DNA of 35,413 bases, taken from the NCBI GenBank assembly GCA_027315505.1, contig DAHUXY010000167.1, positions 1 through 35,413 on the forward strand, in the 5' to 3' direction. Below are positions 17,904-26,333 of this stretch, piece by piece (position 1 is the first letter of the stretch; every line of letters starts with the position of its first letter). Origin of the DNA: Vulcanimicrobiota bacterium. GTDB taxonomy: Bacteria > Vulcanimicrobiota > Vulcanimicrobiia > Vulcanimicrobiales > Vulcanimicrobiaceae. Under the pieces are notes generated by a model that searched no databases, was not told the origin of the DNA, and worked only from the letters and a program-made list of their open reading frames with translations. The position numbers and the translations under genes are program-made.

Positions 17904-17918
17904 TAGACTCGGGTTGAG
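17904..17918 (+). promoter_or_regulatory. -10 box of hslV, predicted leaderless start
   Basis: TAGACT (17904-17909) ends 9 nt before ATG 17919. No Shine-Dalgarno of useful length is present, and no clear -35 was found 16-18 bp upstream. The spacing equals that seen before the lipoprotein gene at 19952 and before def. Confidence 0.5.
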
Positions 17919-18449
17919 ATGAAGATTCGATCGACCACGATCCTGGCCGTCCGCCGGGACGGCGCCCTCGCCATCGCCGGCGACGGGCAAGTAACTCTGG
18001 ACAAGACCATCGTCAAGCACGGCGCGCGCAAGGTCCGCAAGATCGCCGGCGGCAAGGTCGTCGCCGGATTTGCAGGCTCGGCCGCCGACGGCATCACCCT
18101 GCTCGAAAAATTCGAGAAGAAGTACAACGAATTCAAGGACGTGACGCGAGCGGCGGTAGAGCTGGCAAAAGACTGGCGTCAGGATCGCGCGCTGCGCCGG
18201 CTCGAGGCGTTGCTGATCGTCGGAACGCCCGATCACCTCTTCGTCCTCTCGGGTACGGGCGACGTGATCGAGCCGGACGAGGGTATCGCCGCGATCGGCA
18301 GCGGTGGACCGTACGCTCAAGCTGCAGCGGCCGCGCTTTTGCGCAACACCGATATGGATGCGGCCGAGATCGCGCGGAAAGGGCTCGAAATCGCCGGCGA
18401 AATCTGCATCTACACCAACCACGACATCACGGTGGAGACCCTGCCATGA
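17919..18449 (+). CDS. hslV: ATP-dependent protease subunit HslV
   Basis: Proteasome-like threonine peptidase that forms a double hexamer capped by HslU. 176 residues. The N-terminal nucleophile is expected at Thr6 (MKIRS then [10 protein letters not shown]), so a five-residue propeptide must be removed; longer than the single Met removed in E. coli. Also visible: [23 protein letters not shown], and [17 protein letters not shown] with the GSxAD motif. It ends in an ATGA overlap with hslU. Confidence 0.96.
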   Translation: MKIRSTTILAVRRDGALAIAGDGQVTLDKTIVKHGARKVRKIAGGKVVAGFAGSAADGITLLEKFEKKYNEFKDVTRAAVELAKDWRQDRALRRLEALLIVGTPDHLFVLSGTGDVIEPDEGIAAIGSGGPYAQAAAAALLRNTDMDAAEIARKGLEIAGEICIYTNHDITVETLP

Positions 18450-19891
18450 ACGGAACCGCGATCGCCGACCCCACGCATCTCACGCCGCGCCAGATCGTCG
18501 AAGCGCTCGACAAATACATCGTGGGCCAAGCCAAGGCGAAGCGCGCGGTTGCCGTAGCGTTGCGCAATCGCTATCGCCGCACGCGCGTGCGGGAAGATCT
18601 GCGCGAAGAGATCACGCCGAAGAACATCTTGATGATCGGCCCGACCGGCGTCGGCAAAACCGAAATCGCGCGGCGGCTGGCCGGTTTGGTCGGCGCTCCG
18701 TTCGTCAAGGTCGAAGCGACGAAATACACCGAGGTCGGCTACGTCGGCCGCGACGTCGAATCGATGGTCCGCGATCTGGTTGAATCCTCGATACGCACCG
18801 TCGGCGACGAGCGCCGCGCCGAAGTCAAGGATCTTGCCGATAAACACGCCGTCGATCGCATCATCGACATCCTCCATCCGGAGACCGCCCCGCGCGCGCC
18901 GCAGCAGCCCAACCCGTTCGCCGCGACGCTCGGTTCGATTTTCGGAAGCAACTATTCCCAACCGCAACCGCCGCCGCCCGAGCCGCAGCCGGCCGCGCCT
19001 CCGAGCGACGCGCAGCGCATTCGCGAGCAGACGCGCGGGGAGATCGAGCGCGGCTTCTACGACGTGCGTTTGGTCGAAATCGACGTCGAGGAGACGGCGA
19101 GCTTGCCGATCGGCATCATGGGCGGCATGGATCAAGGCGGCGGTGGCGGCGACATCGGCGAGATGCTCGGCGGCATTCTGCCTAAACGCAAGAACAAGAA
19201 GCGCGTGACGGTATTGGAAGCGCGACGGATCTTCGCGCAAGAAGAGGCGAACAAGCTCATCGATATGGACGCCGTCAAACGCGAGGCCCTACGCCGCGCG
19301 GCCGAAGACGGCATCATCTTCATCGACGAGATCGACAAGGTTGCCGGACGCGAGGGCGCGCGCGGTGGACCGGACGTTTCGCGCGAAGGCGTGCAGCGCG
19401 ACATTCTGCCGATCGTGGAAGGCTCGACGGTTACGACCAAGCACGGAACGTTGAAAACCGATCACATCTTGTTCATCGCGGCCGGCGCGTTTCACATGAG
19501 CAAGCCTTCGGATCTGATTCCCGAATTGCAAGGGCGCTTCCCGATCCGCGTCGAGTTGGATTCGCTCACCGCGGAGGACTTCAAAACGATCCTCACCCAG
19601 CCCAAGAACGCGCTGGTGGAGCAATACAAGGCTCTGCTCGCCACCGAAAACGTGACCCTCGATTTTGGAGAAGATGCGATCGAGCAACTCGCGCAATTCG
19701 CGATGCAAGTCAACGAACAGAGCGAGAACATCGGAGCCCGCCGCCTGCACACCGTGCTCGAACGCCTGTTGGAAGAGGTCAGCTTCGCCGCTCCCGAGAG
19801 CGGAGGCACCGTGACGATCGACGCCGCCTTCGTCCGCGCACGCCTGGCCGACGTGGTCGAGAACGCCGATCTCTCGGGGTACATTCTGTAG
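18446..19891 (+). CDS. hslU: ATP-dependent protease ATPase subunit HslU
   Basis: AAA+ unfoldase that feeds substrates to HslV. 481 residues. N-terminal [29 protein letters not shown], Walker A GPTGVGKT at 65-72, the pore motif [10 protein letters not shown], Walker [10 protein letters not shown], sensor region FIAAGAFH, and C-terminal GYIL, which would insert into HslV. The intermediate (I) domain at about 140-205 contains a Pro/Gln-rich low-complexity insert ([15 protein letters not shown]). Start ATG 18446 overlaps the hslV stop by 4 bp. All catalytic motifs are intact. Confidence 0.97.
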   Translation: MNGTAIADPTHLTPRQIVEALDKYIVGQAKAKRAVAVALRNRYRRTRVREDLREEITPKNILMIGPTGVGKTEIARRLAGLVGAPFVKVEATKYTEVGYVGRDVESMVRDLVESSIRTVGDERRAEVKDLADKHAVDRIIDILHPETAPRAPQQPNPFAATLGSIFGSNYSQPQPPPPEPQPAAPPSDAQRIREQTRGEIERGFYDVRLVEIDVEETASLPIGIMGGMDQGGGGGDIGEMLGGILPKRKNKKRVTVLEARRIFAQEEANKLIDMDAVKREALRRAAEDGIIFIDEIDKVAGREGARGGPDVSREGVQRDILPIVEGSTVTTKHGTLKTDHILFIAAGAFHMSKPSDLIPELQGRFPIRVELDSLTAEDFKTILTQPKNALVEQYKALLATENVTLDFGEDAIEQLAQFAMQVNEQSENIGARRLHTVLERLLEEVSFAAPESGGTVTIDAAFVRARLADVVENADLSGYIL

Positions 19892-19936
19892 CGCGAGTTC
19901 TCACGATACTCTCAGGCATCGATTGCAGGATGGCCG

Positions 19937-19951
19937 TAGAATAGGGCTGGT
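19937..19951 (+). promoter_or_regulatory. -10 box of the lipoprotein gene, predicted leaderless start
   Basis: TAGAAT (19937-19942) ends 9 nt before ATG 19952. There is no convincing Shine-Dalgarno in the gap (AGGGCTGGT). Confidence 0.5.
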
Positions 19952-20416
19952 ATGAGAACGTCGTTGAATCTTGCTGCGGTCGTCGCGCTCGCCGGGCTCT
20001 CGCTCGCCGCCTGCGGCGGCGGTGGCGGCGGGTCGGTTACGCCCGCGGCACCATGCGTGTTGCCGGCTACGGTGCAGATGATCTATCCCGTCCCGGGCTC
20101 GACCGGCGTGCCGGACAATCCGCAGCAGCTCGTCTTTGCGGAGAGCGCCTATCTGCCGGGCTCGTGGAATGCCTACGTGAACAACGCTAACTCGCTCAGC
20201 GGCGCGATACCGACCGCAGCGACGGTCCATAACATCACGGCCTCGCAGGTGCCGCAGGGCTCGGCCACGCCCAGCCCGTCGCTTGGCACGCCGGTCTACC
20301 AGAGCATCGCGCTGCTCAACGGCTTCGCTGCCGGGCAGAGCATCTACGTCTGGCTGAACGACACGGGGAGCAGTTGCACGCCGTCGGGGCCGGTGGGATC
20401 GTTTACCACGCAATAG
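19952..20416 (+). CDS. Small putative lipoprotein of unknown function
   Basis: 154 residues. Signal peptide of about 21 residues ending in a lipobox LAAC, followed by a flexible GGGGGG linker: a typical exported, lipid-anchored protein. The mature part contains MIYPVPGSTGVPDNPQQLVFAE, which resembles the first strands of bacterial Ig-like domains (PxxGATGVP type), and a later strand GQSIYVWLNDTGSSC. Two Cys in the mature part (near 36 and 142) could form a disulfide. No enzyme motif is seen. It stands alone with its own promoter box between hslU and def. Function not recognised. Confidence 0.8.
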   Translation: MRTSLNLAAVVALAGLSLAACGGGGGGSVTPAAPCVLPATVQMIYPVPGSTGVPDNPQQLVFAESAYLPGSWNAYVNNANSLSGAIPTAATVHNITASQVPQGSATPSPSLGTPVYQSIALLNGFAAGQSIYVWLNDTGSSCTPSGPVGSFTTQ

Positions 20417-20420
20417 GGCA

Positions 20421-20460
20421 CCTCGCCCGCATGCCGGGTCAAGTCGTGGCGAGGCTTTCA
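20421..20460 (+). terminator. Possible weak terminator after the lipoprotein gene
   Basis: Inverted repeat CCTCGCC (20421-20427) / GGCGAGG (20448-20454) with a 20-nt loop that holds a shorter competing stem (CCCG / CGGG), followed by CTTTC. The stem is short and the T-tract poor, so the call is tentative. Confidence 0.35.
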
Positions 20461-20469
20461 TCGCCGGCG

Positions 20470-20484
20470 TAGAATACTACGGTC
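20470..20484 (+). promoter_or_regulatory. -10 box of def, predicted leaderless start
   Basis: TAGAAT (20470-20475) ends 9 nt before ATG 20485, the same sequence and spacing as the box before the lipoprotein gene. No Shine-Dalgarno lies between. It would drive the long overlapping run from def to 27093. Confidence 0.5.
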
Positions 20485-21009
20485 ATGCCCTACATTCGTG
20501 AAATCATCGAGGACGGCCACCCGACCCTGCGTAAGGTCGCCAAAAAGGTCGAACCGAGAGAGATTCTCGACCCGCTCTTCCAGCAGTTGATCGACGATAT
20601 GTTCGAGACGATGTACGATGCGCCGGGCGTCGGCCTTGCCGCGCCCCAGGTCGGAATCTCCAAGCGCTTGTTCGTCATGGACATTCAGGACGAGGATCAC
20701 CCGCCCGCGGTGATGATCAATCCCAAGATCGAATTGGCCGAGGAAGAGGTCGAAATGACCGAGGGCTGCCTCTCCGTGCCCGGCAAAGTCGGCGAAATCA
20801 CGCGCTTTCGCCGCTTCGGGTTGAGCGGGCTCGACCGTAACGGCGAAAAGATTCGGATCGAGGGCGAGGATTTGCTGGCGCAGTGTTTGCAGCACGAACT
20901 GGACCATCTCAACGGCGTGCTGTATATCGATAAGGCCCGCAACATCCGGCCGGCCGCGACCGACGAGGAGCGCGAGATCGCGCAAGCCGCGAGTGCGGAA
21001 GCATCGTAA
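20485..21009 (+). CDS. def: Peptide deformylase
   Basis: Metalloenzyme that removes the N-formyl group from new proteins. 174 residues. All three family motifs are present: GVGLAAPQ (motif 1), EGCLSVP with the metal-binding Cys (motif 2), and QHELDHLNG with the two His and the catalytic Glu (motif 3). First gene of a long run with fmt only 5 bp downstream, the classical def-fmt pairing. Confidence 0.97.
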   Translation: MPYIREIIEDGHPTLRKVAKKVEPREILDPLFQQLIDDMFETMYDAPGVGLAAPQVGISKRLFVMDIQDEDHPPAVMINPKIELAEEEVEMTEGCLSVPGKVGEITRFRRFGLSGLDRNGEKIRIEGEDLLAQCLQHELDHLNGVLYIDKARNIRPAATDEEREIAQAASAEAS

Positions 21010-21014
21010 TCCGC

Positions 21015-21893
21015 TTGAAAACGCTGTTCTTCGGCACCAGCGAGTTCGCGGTACCGAGCCTGCACGCGCTGGCCGATCGCACCGAGACGGTCGCGGTCGT
21101 AACGCAGCCGGATCGCCCGGCCGGGCGCGGACATAAACTGACCCCCTCGCCGGTGAAAACGGCCGCCCTCGCGCGCGGCCTGCGCGTACTACAGCCCAGC
21201 CGCCTGCGTGACCTGGCAGCGGAGATTTCCGGTGAAGGCATCGAGCTGTTCGCGCTCGCGTCATACGGCCGGATTCTGCCGAAGGCGTTGCTGGACGTTG
21301 CGCCGCTCGGTGCGTTGAACGTGCATCCCTCGCTGCTCCCGGCCTATCGCGGAGCGACGCCGATCCAAACCGCCCTGCGGAACGGCGAGCGTCAAACCGG
21401 CGTGAGCATTATGTTCATGGACGCGGGCATGGATACCGGAGATCTCGCGCTGCAAGAGGCGGTGCAGATCGGTCCGGACGAAACCTATGGCGAACTGCAC
21501 GATCGGCTTGCGCAGATCGGGGCGCGTCTGCTGGGCGAGGCGCTGCAACGCCTACAGTCCCATACTTTGCAACGTCACCCGCAGATCGGAGAGCCCAGCG
21601 TGACTTCCCCCATCCAAAAGAGCGATCTAGCCCTCGATTGGGCCTGGAACGCGCGACGCATCGTCGACGCGGTGCGCGCGTACGCTCCGCAACCGGCGGC
21701 GCGCGCGTCGCTACTGGGAGAGACGGTCAAAGTGCTGCGCGCGCACGTCGCGCACGGCGATGAGGCGGATGCCTTTACCGTTGCGTGCGCCGGCGGCGCG
21801 GTTGCGATCGACGAGGTGGTCGCGCCGAATCGCGGCCGCGAACCGGGCCCCGCGTTTCTCGCGCGGCATCGCGATCGCGTGGTGAACCCGTGA
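21015..21893 (+). CDS. fmt: Methionyl-tRNA formyltransferase
   Basis: Formylates initiator Met-tRNA using 10-formyl-tetrahydrofolate. 292 residues, slightly short because the C-terminal tRNA-binding domain is compact. N-terminal FFGTSEFAVPSL, then QPDRPAGRGHKL, the catalytic stretch NVHPSLLPAYRGATPIQ with Asn and His, and the Asp of GMDTGDL. Start TTG 21015. Ends in a GTGA overlap with rsmB. Confidence 0.96.
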   Translation: MKTLFFGTSEFAVPSLHALADRTETVAVVTQPDRPAGRGHKLTPSPVKTAALARGLRVLQPSRLRDLAAEISGEGIELFALASYGRILPKALLDVAPLGALNVHPSLLPAYRGATPIQTALRNGERQTGVSIMFMDAGMDTGDLALQEAVQIGPDETYGELHDRLAQIGARLLGEALQRLQSHTLQRHPQIGEPSVTSPIQKSDLALDWAWNARRIVDAVRAYAPQPAARASLLGETVKVLRAHVAHGDEADAFTVACAGGAVAIDEVVAPNRGREPGPAFLARHRDRVVNP

Positions 21894-23224
21894 ACGCGCG
21901 CGAGACGGCCCTGCACGTCGTCCGCGACGTCTTTCCGGCGGTGGCCGGGAGCGAGCGCGGCGCCCAGGACGCGATGGAGTATCGTTCGCGCAAGGCGCAA
22001 CTCGACGCGCGCGATCGCGCGTTTGCTACCGAGCTCGCGTACGGCGCCATCAAAATGCGCCGGACGCTCGATTTTTATTTGGAGCCTTTTATCGGCGAGC
22101 GGCCGCAGCCGCCGCCGCCGGCGATCCACGAGATCCTGCGCTTGGCGCTCTACGAGTTGGTGTTTACTCGCGCCGACGAGCATGCGACGGTGTTCGAATT
22201 CGTCAACCTCGCCAAAAAGTACGGACACCGCGGGGTAGCAAACCTCGTCAATGCGGTGCTGCGCGGGTTTTTGCGCGACCGCCCGCCGGCGCCCTCGCGC
22301 GCGTCGTTCGATTCCGAGGACGAGTATTTCGGGGTCGCGTATTCGCTGCCGACGTGGCTCGTCAAGCAGTGGCGAGCGGTCTTCGGCGATGCGATGCTCG
22401 AATCGATCTGCGCCGCCGTGAACGATCCGGCTCGCAGCGCGATCACCGCGAACCCGCTGCTGATCTCGCGGGATGCGCTGGTGGCGCGCCTGATCGAAAG
22501 CGGGGTTGCGGCCGAGCCCTCCCCCTACGTCGAGGAGTCGGTACTGCTGAGCGACGCCTCGTATGCGACCCGTAACGAGTCGCAGGCCCAGGGCCGCTGG
22601 TGGACGCAGTCCGAGAGCTCGGCCATGCCGGCGGCCATTCTTCACCCGCACGCCGCGGAAGCGGTACTCGACGTGTGTAGCGGCCGCGGCAACAAGGCCT
22701 TGCAGCTCGGTAGCCGGCTCGCCGGAGAAGGCACGCTGCTGTGCGTGGAACGCGATCAGCGCAAGGCTACCGTGCTCGAGCGCCGGCTTGAGACGGCCGG
22801 GATCGCCGCGGGCATCATCGTCGGCGACGCGACCGGGCCGATTCTGGGGGCGAGCCAGCGCTTCGACCGCATCCTTCTGGATGCGCCCTGCTCCGGGACC
22901 GGCGTAGTGGGACGCCACCCCGAGGCACGTTGGAAGAAGCAGCTCGGCGATGGCGAACGCCTAGCCCATACCCAGCGCGCCCTCCTCGATGCCTGCTCGT
23001 CGCATGCCTTCGAGGGAGGTGCCTTGGTCTATGCGGTCTGCTCCACGGATCCGCGCGAAACCACCGAGGTGGTGAACGCGTTCCTGGAGCGTCATCACTT
23101 CGAGCGCGGGCTGATTCCGGGTGTTTTCGAACCGTTTCTGTCGGGCTTGGGCGACGTCGTCGTTCCACCCGGCATAGGCGGCCGCGACGGCTTCTACATC
23201 GCACGTTTGGAGCGAGCGTCATAG
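21890..23224 (+). CDS. rsmB: 16S rRNA (cytosine-967-C5)-methyltransferase RsmB
   Basis: SAM-dependent enzyme that methylates C967 of 16S rRNA. 444 residues from GTG 21890, which overlaps the fmt stop by 4 bp; a longer upstream frame lies inside fmt. N-terminal NusB-like RNA-binding domain (ARETALHVVRDVF ... AYGAIKMRRTLDFYL). The methyltransferase domain has LDVCSGRGNKAL (SAM site), LLDAPCSGTGVVGRHPEARW (motif IV with PC) and VYAVCSTDPRETTEVV (motif VI with the nucleophilic Cys). Some other NOL1/NOP2/Sun proteins share these motifs, but the NusB domain and the def-fmt context favour RsmB. Confidence 0.93.
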   Translation: MNARETALHVVRDVFPAVAGSERGAQDAMEYRSRKAQLDARDRAFATELAYGAIKMRRTLDFYLEPFIGERPQPPPPAIHEILRLALYELVFTRADEHATVFEFVNLAKKYGHRGVANLVNAVLRGFLRDRPPAPSRASFDSEDEYFGVAYSLPTWLVKQWRAVFGDAMLESICAAVNDPARSAITANPLLISRDALVARLIESGVAAEPSPYVEESVLLSDASYATRNESQAQGRWWTQSESSAMPAAILHPHAAEAVLDVCSGRGNKALQLGSRLAGEGTLLCVERDQRKATVLERRLETAGIAAGIIVGDATGPILGASQRFDRILLDAPCSGTGVVGRHPEARWKKQLGDGERLAHTQRALLDACSSHAFEGGALVYAVCSTDPRETTEVVNAFLERHHFERGLIPGVFEPFLSGLGDVVVPPGIGGRDGFYIARLERAS

Positions 23225-23234
23225 GCAAGAGAGC

Positions 23235-23936
23235 ATGAGTTGGTTTGCGCGGATCGAGCAGGCGTGCGCCGCCTTCATCGAGCGCACGTTTGCGAGGTCT
23301 TTTCCGAGCGATCTCGATCCGGCACAGGTAGCGCGGAAACTGGTCTCAACGATGGAAGCACGAACGCGCGGCGACGAAGGGCACCTGCTTGCGCCCGGGT
23401 CGTACGTCGTCTACGTGCATCCGGAGGACTTCGAACGCCTGGCCGACCATCGAGCCTACCTCGAGCGGGAATGGGCCGAGTTGCTGCGCGACATGGCGGC
23501 GCGAGTGGGCGTGTATTTTTACGACGGCGGCCCGAAGGTTTCAATGGAGGGGCGCGCAAGCGTCCCGATGGGTGCGGTCGACGTAATCGTTGCGAGCGAC
23601 GTAACCACCGCGATTAAACCATCGCCGCCCCGGGGAGCGTCGCTACGCTTTCACCTGCGGATGCTCAAAGGTGTTCCGGCGTACGGCGTCTATTTGATCG
23701 AGGGGAGGGCGAACGTGGGAAGAAGTGACGATAGCGACATCTTTCTCGTCGATCCGAGCGTCTCTCGCGCGCATGCGATCGTGGAGATGGACGGCGACAC
23801 CCCGGTCGTTCGAGATCTCGAATCGACGAACGGGACCTTCGTGAACGGCGAACGCGTGGGCAAACGTCGTTTGATGCCGGGAGACGTCCTCGGCTTCGGC
23901 AACACCCAGATGCGGCTGGAGACGCTGGGCGAGTGA
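23235..23936 (+). CDS. FhaA-like protein: DUF3662 domain plus FHA domain
   Basis: 233 residues. N-terminal DUF3662/FhaA domain (MSWFARIEQACAAFIERTFARSFPSDLDPAQVARKL), a fold otherwise best known from actinobacterial FhaA, which regulates peptidoglycan synthesis. The C-terminal FHA domain (about 152-230) has all phosphothreonine-binding residues in place: GRSDDSDI with Arg163, SRAH with Ser177, Arg178 and His180, and TNGTFVNG with Asn199. In Actinobacteria the ligands are phosphorylated by PknA/PknB; no such kinase is encoded in this window. It lies 10 bp after rsmB and overlaps the next FHA gene by 4 bp. Confidence 0.88.
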   Translation: MSWFARIEQACAAFIERTFARSFPSDLDPAQVARKLVSTMEARTRGDEGHLLAPGSYVVYVHPEDFERLADHRAYLEREWAELLRDMAARVGVYFYDGGPKVSMEGRASVPMGAVDVIVASDVTTAIKPSPPRGASLRFHLRMLKGVPAYGVYLIEGRANVGRSDDSDIFLVDPSVSRAHAIVEMDGDTPVVRDLESTNGTFVNGERVGKRRLMPGDVLGFGNTQMRLETLGE

Positions 23937-24355
23937 ACTTCGCGGCGCAGATGCGGATCGGATCGCTTGAGATCTCGGCCGCGCTGATGGCGGTCGCTGC
24001 AATTGCGGCTGTTCCGCGCCGGCGGATCGCATCGGAGATCGGCGCCATCGCGCCGATGCGCGTGCGCTTTCGCGCAATCGAGTTCGGCAAGCCGCGCTCG
24101 CTCGAGGCCGTATGCCCGATCGTGGTCGGACGTAGCCCGGAGGCCGGGCTCGTTCTCGCGGATTCTGAGGTGAGCCGGCGGCACGCGCGCTTCGAAACCG
24201 ATCGAGGAGCGGTCTTCGTGCGCGACTTGCAGAGCCGCAACGGGACGTTTCTCAACGGGCGCCGTTTGAGCGATGCCATCGAAGTGCGCGTCGGAGACGC
24301 GATCGACGGCGGCACGACGCGCGTGGGCGTCGAGGATATTTCACCGTGGACGTAG
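23933..24355 (+). CDS. Membrane-anchored FHA-domain protein (FhaB-like)
   Basis: 140 residues from GTG 23933. One N-terminal hydrophobic helix (about 12-28) places the FHA domain on the cytoplasmic face. The FHA residues are intact: GRSPEAGLVLADSEVSRRHA (66-85) with Arg, Ser and His, and SRNGTFLNG with Asn103. The arrangement of TM helix, then FHA, and the place between the DUF3662-FHA gene and a PP2C-like gene, match actinobacterial fhaB (fipA partner). Overlaps both neighbours (4 bp upstream, 10 bp downstream). Confidence 0.87.
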   Translation: MNFAAQMRIGSLEISAALMAVAAIAAVPRRRIASEIGAIAPMRVRFRAIEFGKPRSLEAVCPIVVGRSPEAGLVLADSEVSRRHARFETDRGAVFVRDLQSRNGTFLNGRRLSDAIEVRVGDAIDGGTTRVGVEDISPWT

Positions 24356-25095
24356 CGATACGCGGGGATCGCGCGGGGTGCTTGACGATGCAACTCGCGG
24401 AACACACCTGGCTGTTCGCCGTTGCCGCCGGCTTCGGCAGCATCGACGGACAACCCAGCGCGCCCGCGGCGCTGGCGCGCATGCGAGCGGAGGGGGAGCG
24501 GCGCGTGCGCGGCGAGCGTTTCCGTCGAGCGATCGATCGCCCCGCGGCGGCGTCCAACGCGTTGTTGAGCATACTGGCTCGGGTCAACGCCGATCTGTTC
24601 GCGCGCAGTGCGGCCCACGCCGATTACGTGACGGCGGGCTGCTCGATGACCGCCGTGCTGGTGGTACGCGGGCGCGGCTATGTGGTTCACGCCGGAGGGA
24701 CCGCCGCATATCTCGCGCACGATGGCAGCGTCCGCGCGTTAACCGCGGACGATTCCTTTGAGGACGTCCCGCAGCCGCTTCTAGCGCGAGCGTTGGGAAC
24801 CAGCCCGAACCTTGACGTCTGCGTTTCACATTTCGCGCTGCAGCCCGGCGACGTTGTCGTGCTGGTGGCGCACCGGGTGCGAGGCGACATCGATCGCGAA
24901 CGGCTGATCGCGCACGTCGAGCGCGCCGCGGCGAACGAGCACCTGCTGGTGGTGCGATTCGACGATACCGACCGCGAAGAATTCGGCGCGCCGGCGAGGC
25001 TGCAAGGCCGCGCCCCGTCCGTCATGCGGTGGCTCGTACGCTGCATCGCGACGCTCGCGACGCTGGCCCTGGCCGGGACGGGGTGGCTACGCTGA
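24346..25095 (+). CDS. PP2C-like protein lacking metal-binding aspartates (predicted pseudophosphatase)
   Basis: 249 residues from GTG 24346. Layout follows PstP/PrpC-type PP2C phosphatases, and the gene sits in the pstP position of the fhaA-fhaB-pstP-rodA block. The catalytic motifs are replaced, however: VAAGFGS (26-32) stands for VxDGMGG, HAGGTAAYLA (115-124) for GDSRxY, TADDSFED (133-140) for TxDHS, LVAHRV (173-178) for LCSDGL, and the final DN motif is absent (LLVVRFD). No Asp needed to hold the two metal ions is left at these places, so it is unlikely to dephosphorylate. A C-terminal hydrophobic helix (about 227-246) anchors it to the membrane. It may be a scaffold or phospho-sensor. 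The fold assignment rests on pattern and context. Confidence 0.72.
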   Translation: MDVAIRGDRAGCLTMQLAEHTWLFAVAAGFGSIDGQPSAPAALARMRAEGERRVRGERFRRAIDRPAAASNALLSILARVNADLFARSAAHADYVTAGCSMTAVLVVRGRGYVVHAGGTAAYLAHDGSVRALTADDSFEDVPQPLLARALGTSPNLDVCVSHFALQPGDVVVLVAHRVRGDIDRERLIAHVERAAANEHLLVVRFDDTDREEFGAPARLQGRAPSVMRWLVRCIATLATLALAGTGWLR

Positions 25096-26333
25096 CGCTC
25101 GTTTCGCGACGCGTCCTGCCGATGGTGGCCGCGCTCCTCGTGAGCGCGATGATGCTGCGCTTTGCTCCGCCGCAGACCCTCGGGCCGCCATGGCTCTTGG
25201 GAGCGCTCGCGGCGCTGGCCCTTGCCTGGGTCGTTCTGGCGCCGATGCAGACGAAGCGAGACGACGTACTGCCGGCCCTGGCGATCGTGCTTTGCGCGCT
25301 CGGATTGACGTTGGTGGCTCGCGTTTCACCGCAATTGGCGCTCAAACAACAATGGTGGCTGCTCGTCTCCCTCGCCATCGCCATCGCGGCCGGCCCCGCA
25401 TGCACGAACGTGCGCCGCCTGGCCTCGTACAAATATCTCTGGGTATTGGGCTCGCTGATTCTCTTCGTGCTGTTGGTGGTCTTCGGGCAAGAGGTCAACG
25501 GTGCGAAACTGTGGATCACCATCGGGCCGGTGCACTACGAGCCGATCGAACTGATCAAAATCTTCATCGTGTTCTTCCTCGCAGCATATCTGGCGGAGAC
25601 TGCGGACGTGATTGCCGCCGCGCGGCCGTGGTCGTTGCGCGCCAATCTCAAATACCTGGGCCCGCTCTTTATCGGGTGGGGTGCATCCATGGCCATTCTC
25701 GTCTTGCAGCGAGATCTCGGGATGGCCGCGTTGCTGCTCGCAACGTTTGCCACGCTGCTCTACGTTGCGACCCGGCGCATCGATATCGTCGTGTTCGGGA
25801 TGGCGGTCTTCGCCATTGCCGCGTTTTGGGCGATGCATCATTTTCCGTACGTTCAAACGCGCGTTGCCGTGTGGCTCGATCCTTTCTCGTCGCCGCTGGG
25901 TGCGGGATATCAATCTTCACAGGGCTATTACGCGCTTGCGGCAGGCGGCTTGTTCGGCACCGGCTATCGGCTCGGCCACCCCGGTTTCATTCCGGACGTA
26001 GCGACGGACTATATCTACGCGGCGTTCTCCGAAGAGTTCGGCTGGATCGGCGCCGTCGTCATCCTCACCACGTTTCTGGGCATGGTGCGCAGGATGCTTG
26101 CGGTCGCGATGGAGCAGCCGGATTTGTATGCCAAGCTCCTCGCGACCGGGCTCGGCGCGACGATGGGATTTCAAGTCTTCATTATCGTGGGCGGCGTTAT
26201 CGGCGTGTTCCCGCTCACCGGCATCACCTTGCCGTTTATTTCGTACGGGGGGAGCTCGCTGGTAGCAAACTTCCTGTTGGTTTCGCTGGTGTGGGCGATG
26301 AGCGGCCGCGTCGCCGCGCGCAGGAATGCGTAA
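25083..26333 (+). CDS. SEDS peptidoglycan glycosyltransferase, FtsW/RodA family
   Basis: 416 residues with about ten membrane helices. SEDS proteins polymerise lipid II into glycan strands together with a class B penicillin-binding protein. Visible: LQRDLGMAALLLATFATLLYVATRR, GYQSSQGYYALAAGGLFGTGY, HPGFIPDVATDYIYAAFSEEFG with the essential Asp (about 309), and GVFPLTGITLPFISYGGSSL. GTG 25083 overlaps the PP2C-like gene by 13 bp; an upstream in-frame start at 25029 lies deeper inside that gene. Position next to fhaA/fhaB/PP2C matches actinobacterial rodA, but FtsW and RodA cannot be told apart with confidence here. The expected pbpA partner does not follow. Confidence 0.92.
   Translation: MATLTLVSRRVLPMVAALLVSAMMLRFAPPQTLGPPWLLGALAALALAWVVLAPMQTKRDDVLPALAIVLCALGLTLVARVSPQLALKQQWWLLVSLAIAIAAGPACTNVRRLASYKYLWVLGSLILFVLLVVFGQEVNGAKLWITIGPVHYEPIELIKIFIVFFLAAYLAETADVIAAARPWSLRANLKYLGPLFIGWGASMAILVLQRDLGMAALLLATFATLLYVATRRIDIVVFGMAVFAIAAFWAMHHFPYVQTRVAVWLDPFSSPLGAGYQSSQGYYALAAGGLFGTGYRLGHPGFIPDVATDYIYAAFSEEFGWIGAVVILTTFLGMVRRMLAVAMEQPDLYAKLLATGLGATMGFQVFIIVGGVIGVFPLTGITLPFISYGGSSLVANFLLVSLVWAMSGRVAARRNA

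Noticed and set aside
17837-17918. Search for a terminator or small gene between trmFO and hslV
   Set aside because: No stem with a T-tract and no open frame with a start and ribosome-binding site was found; only the TAGACT box is supported.
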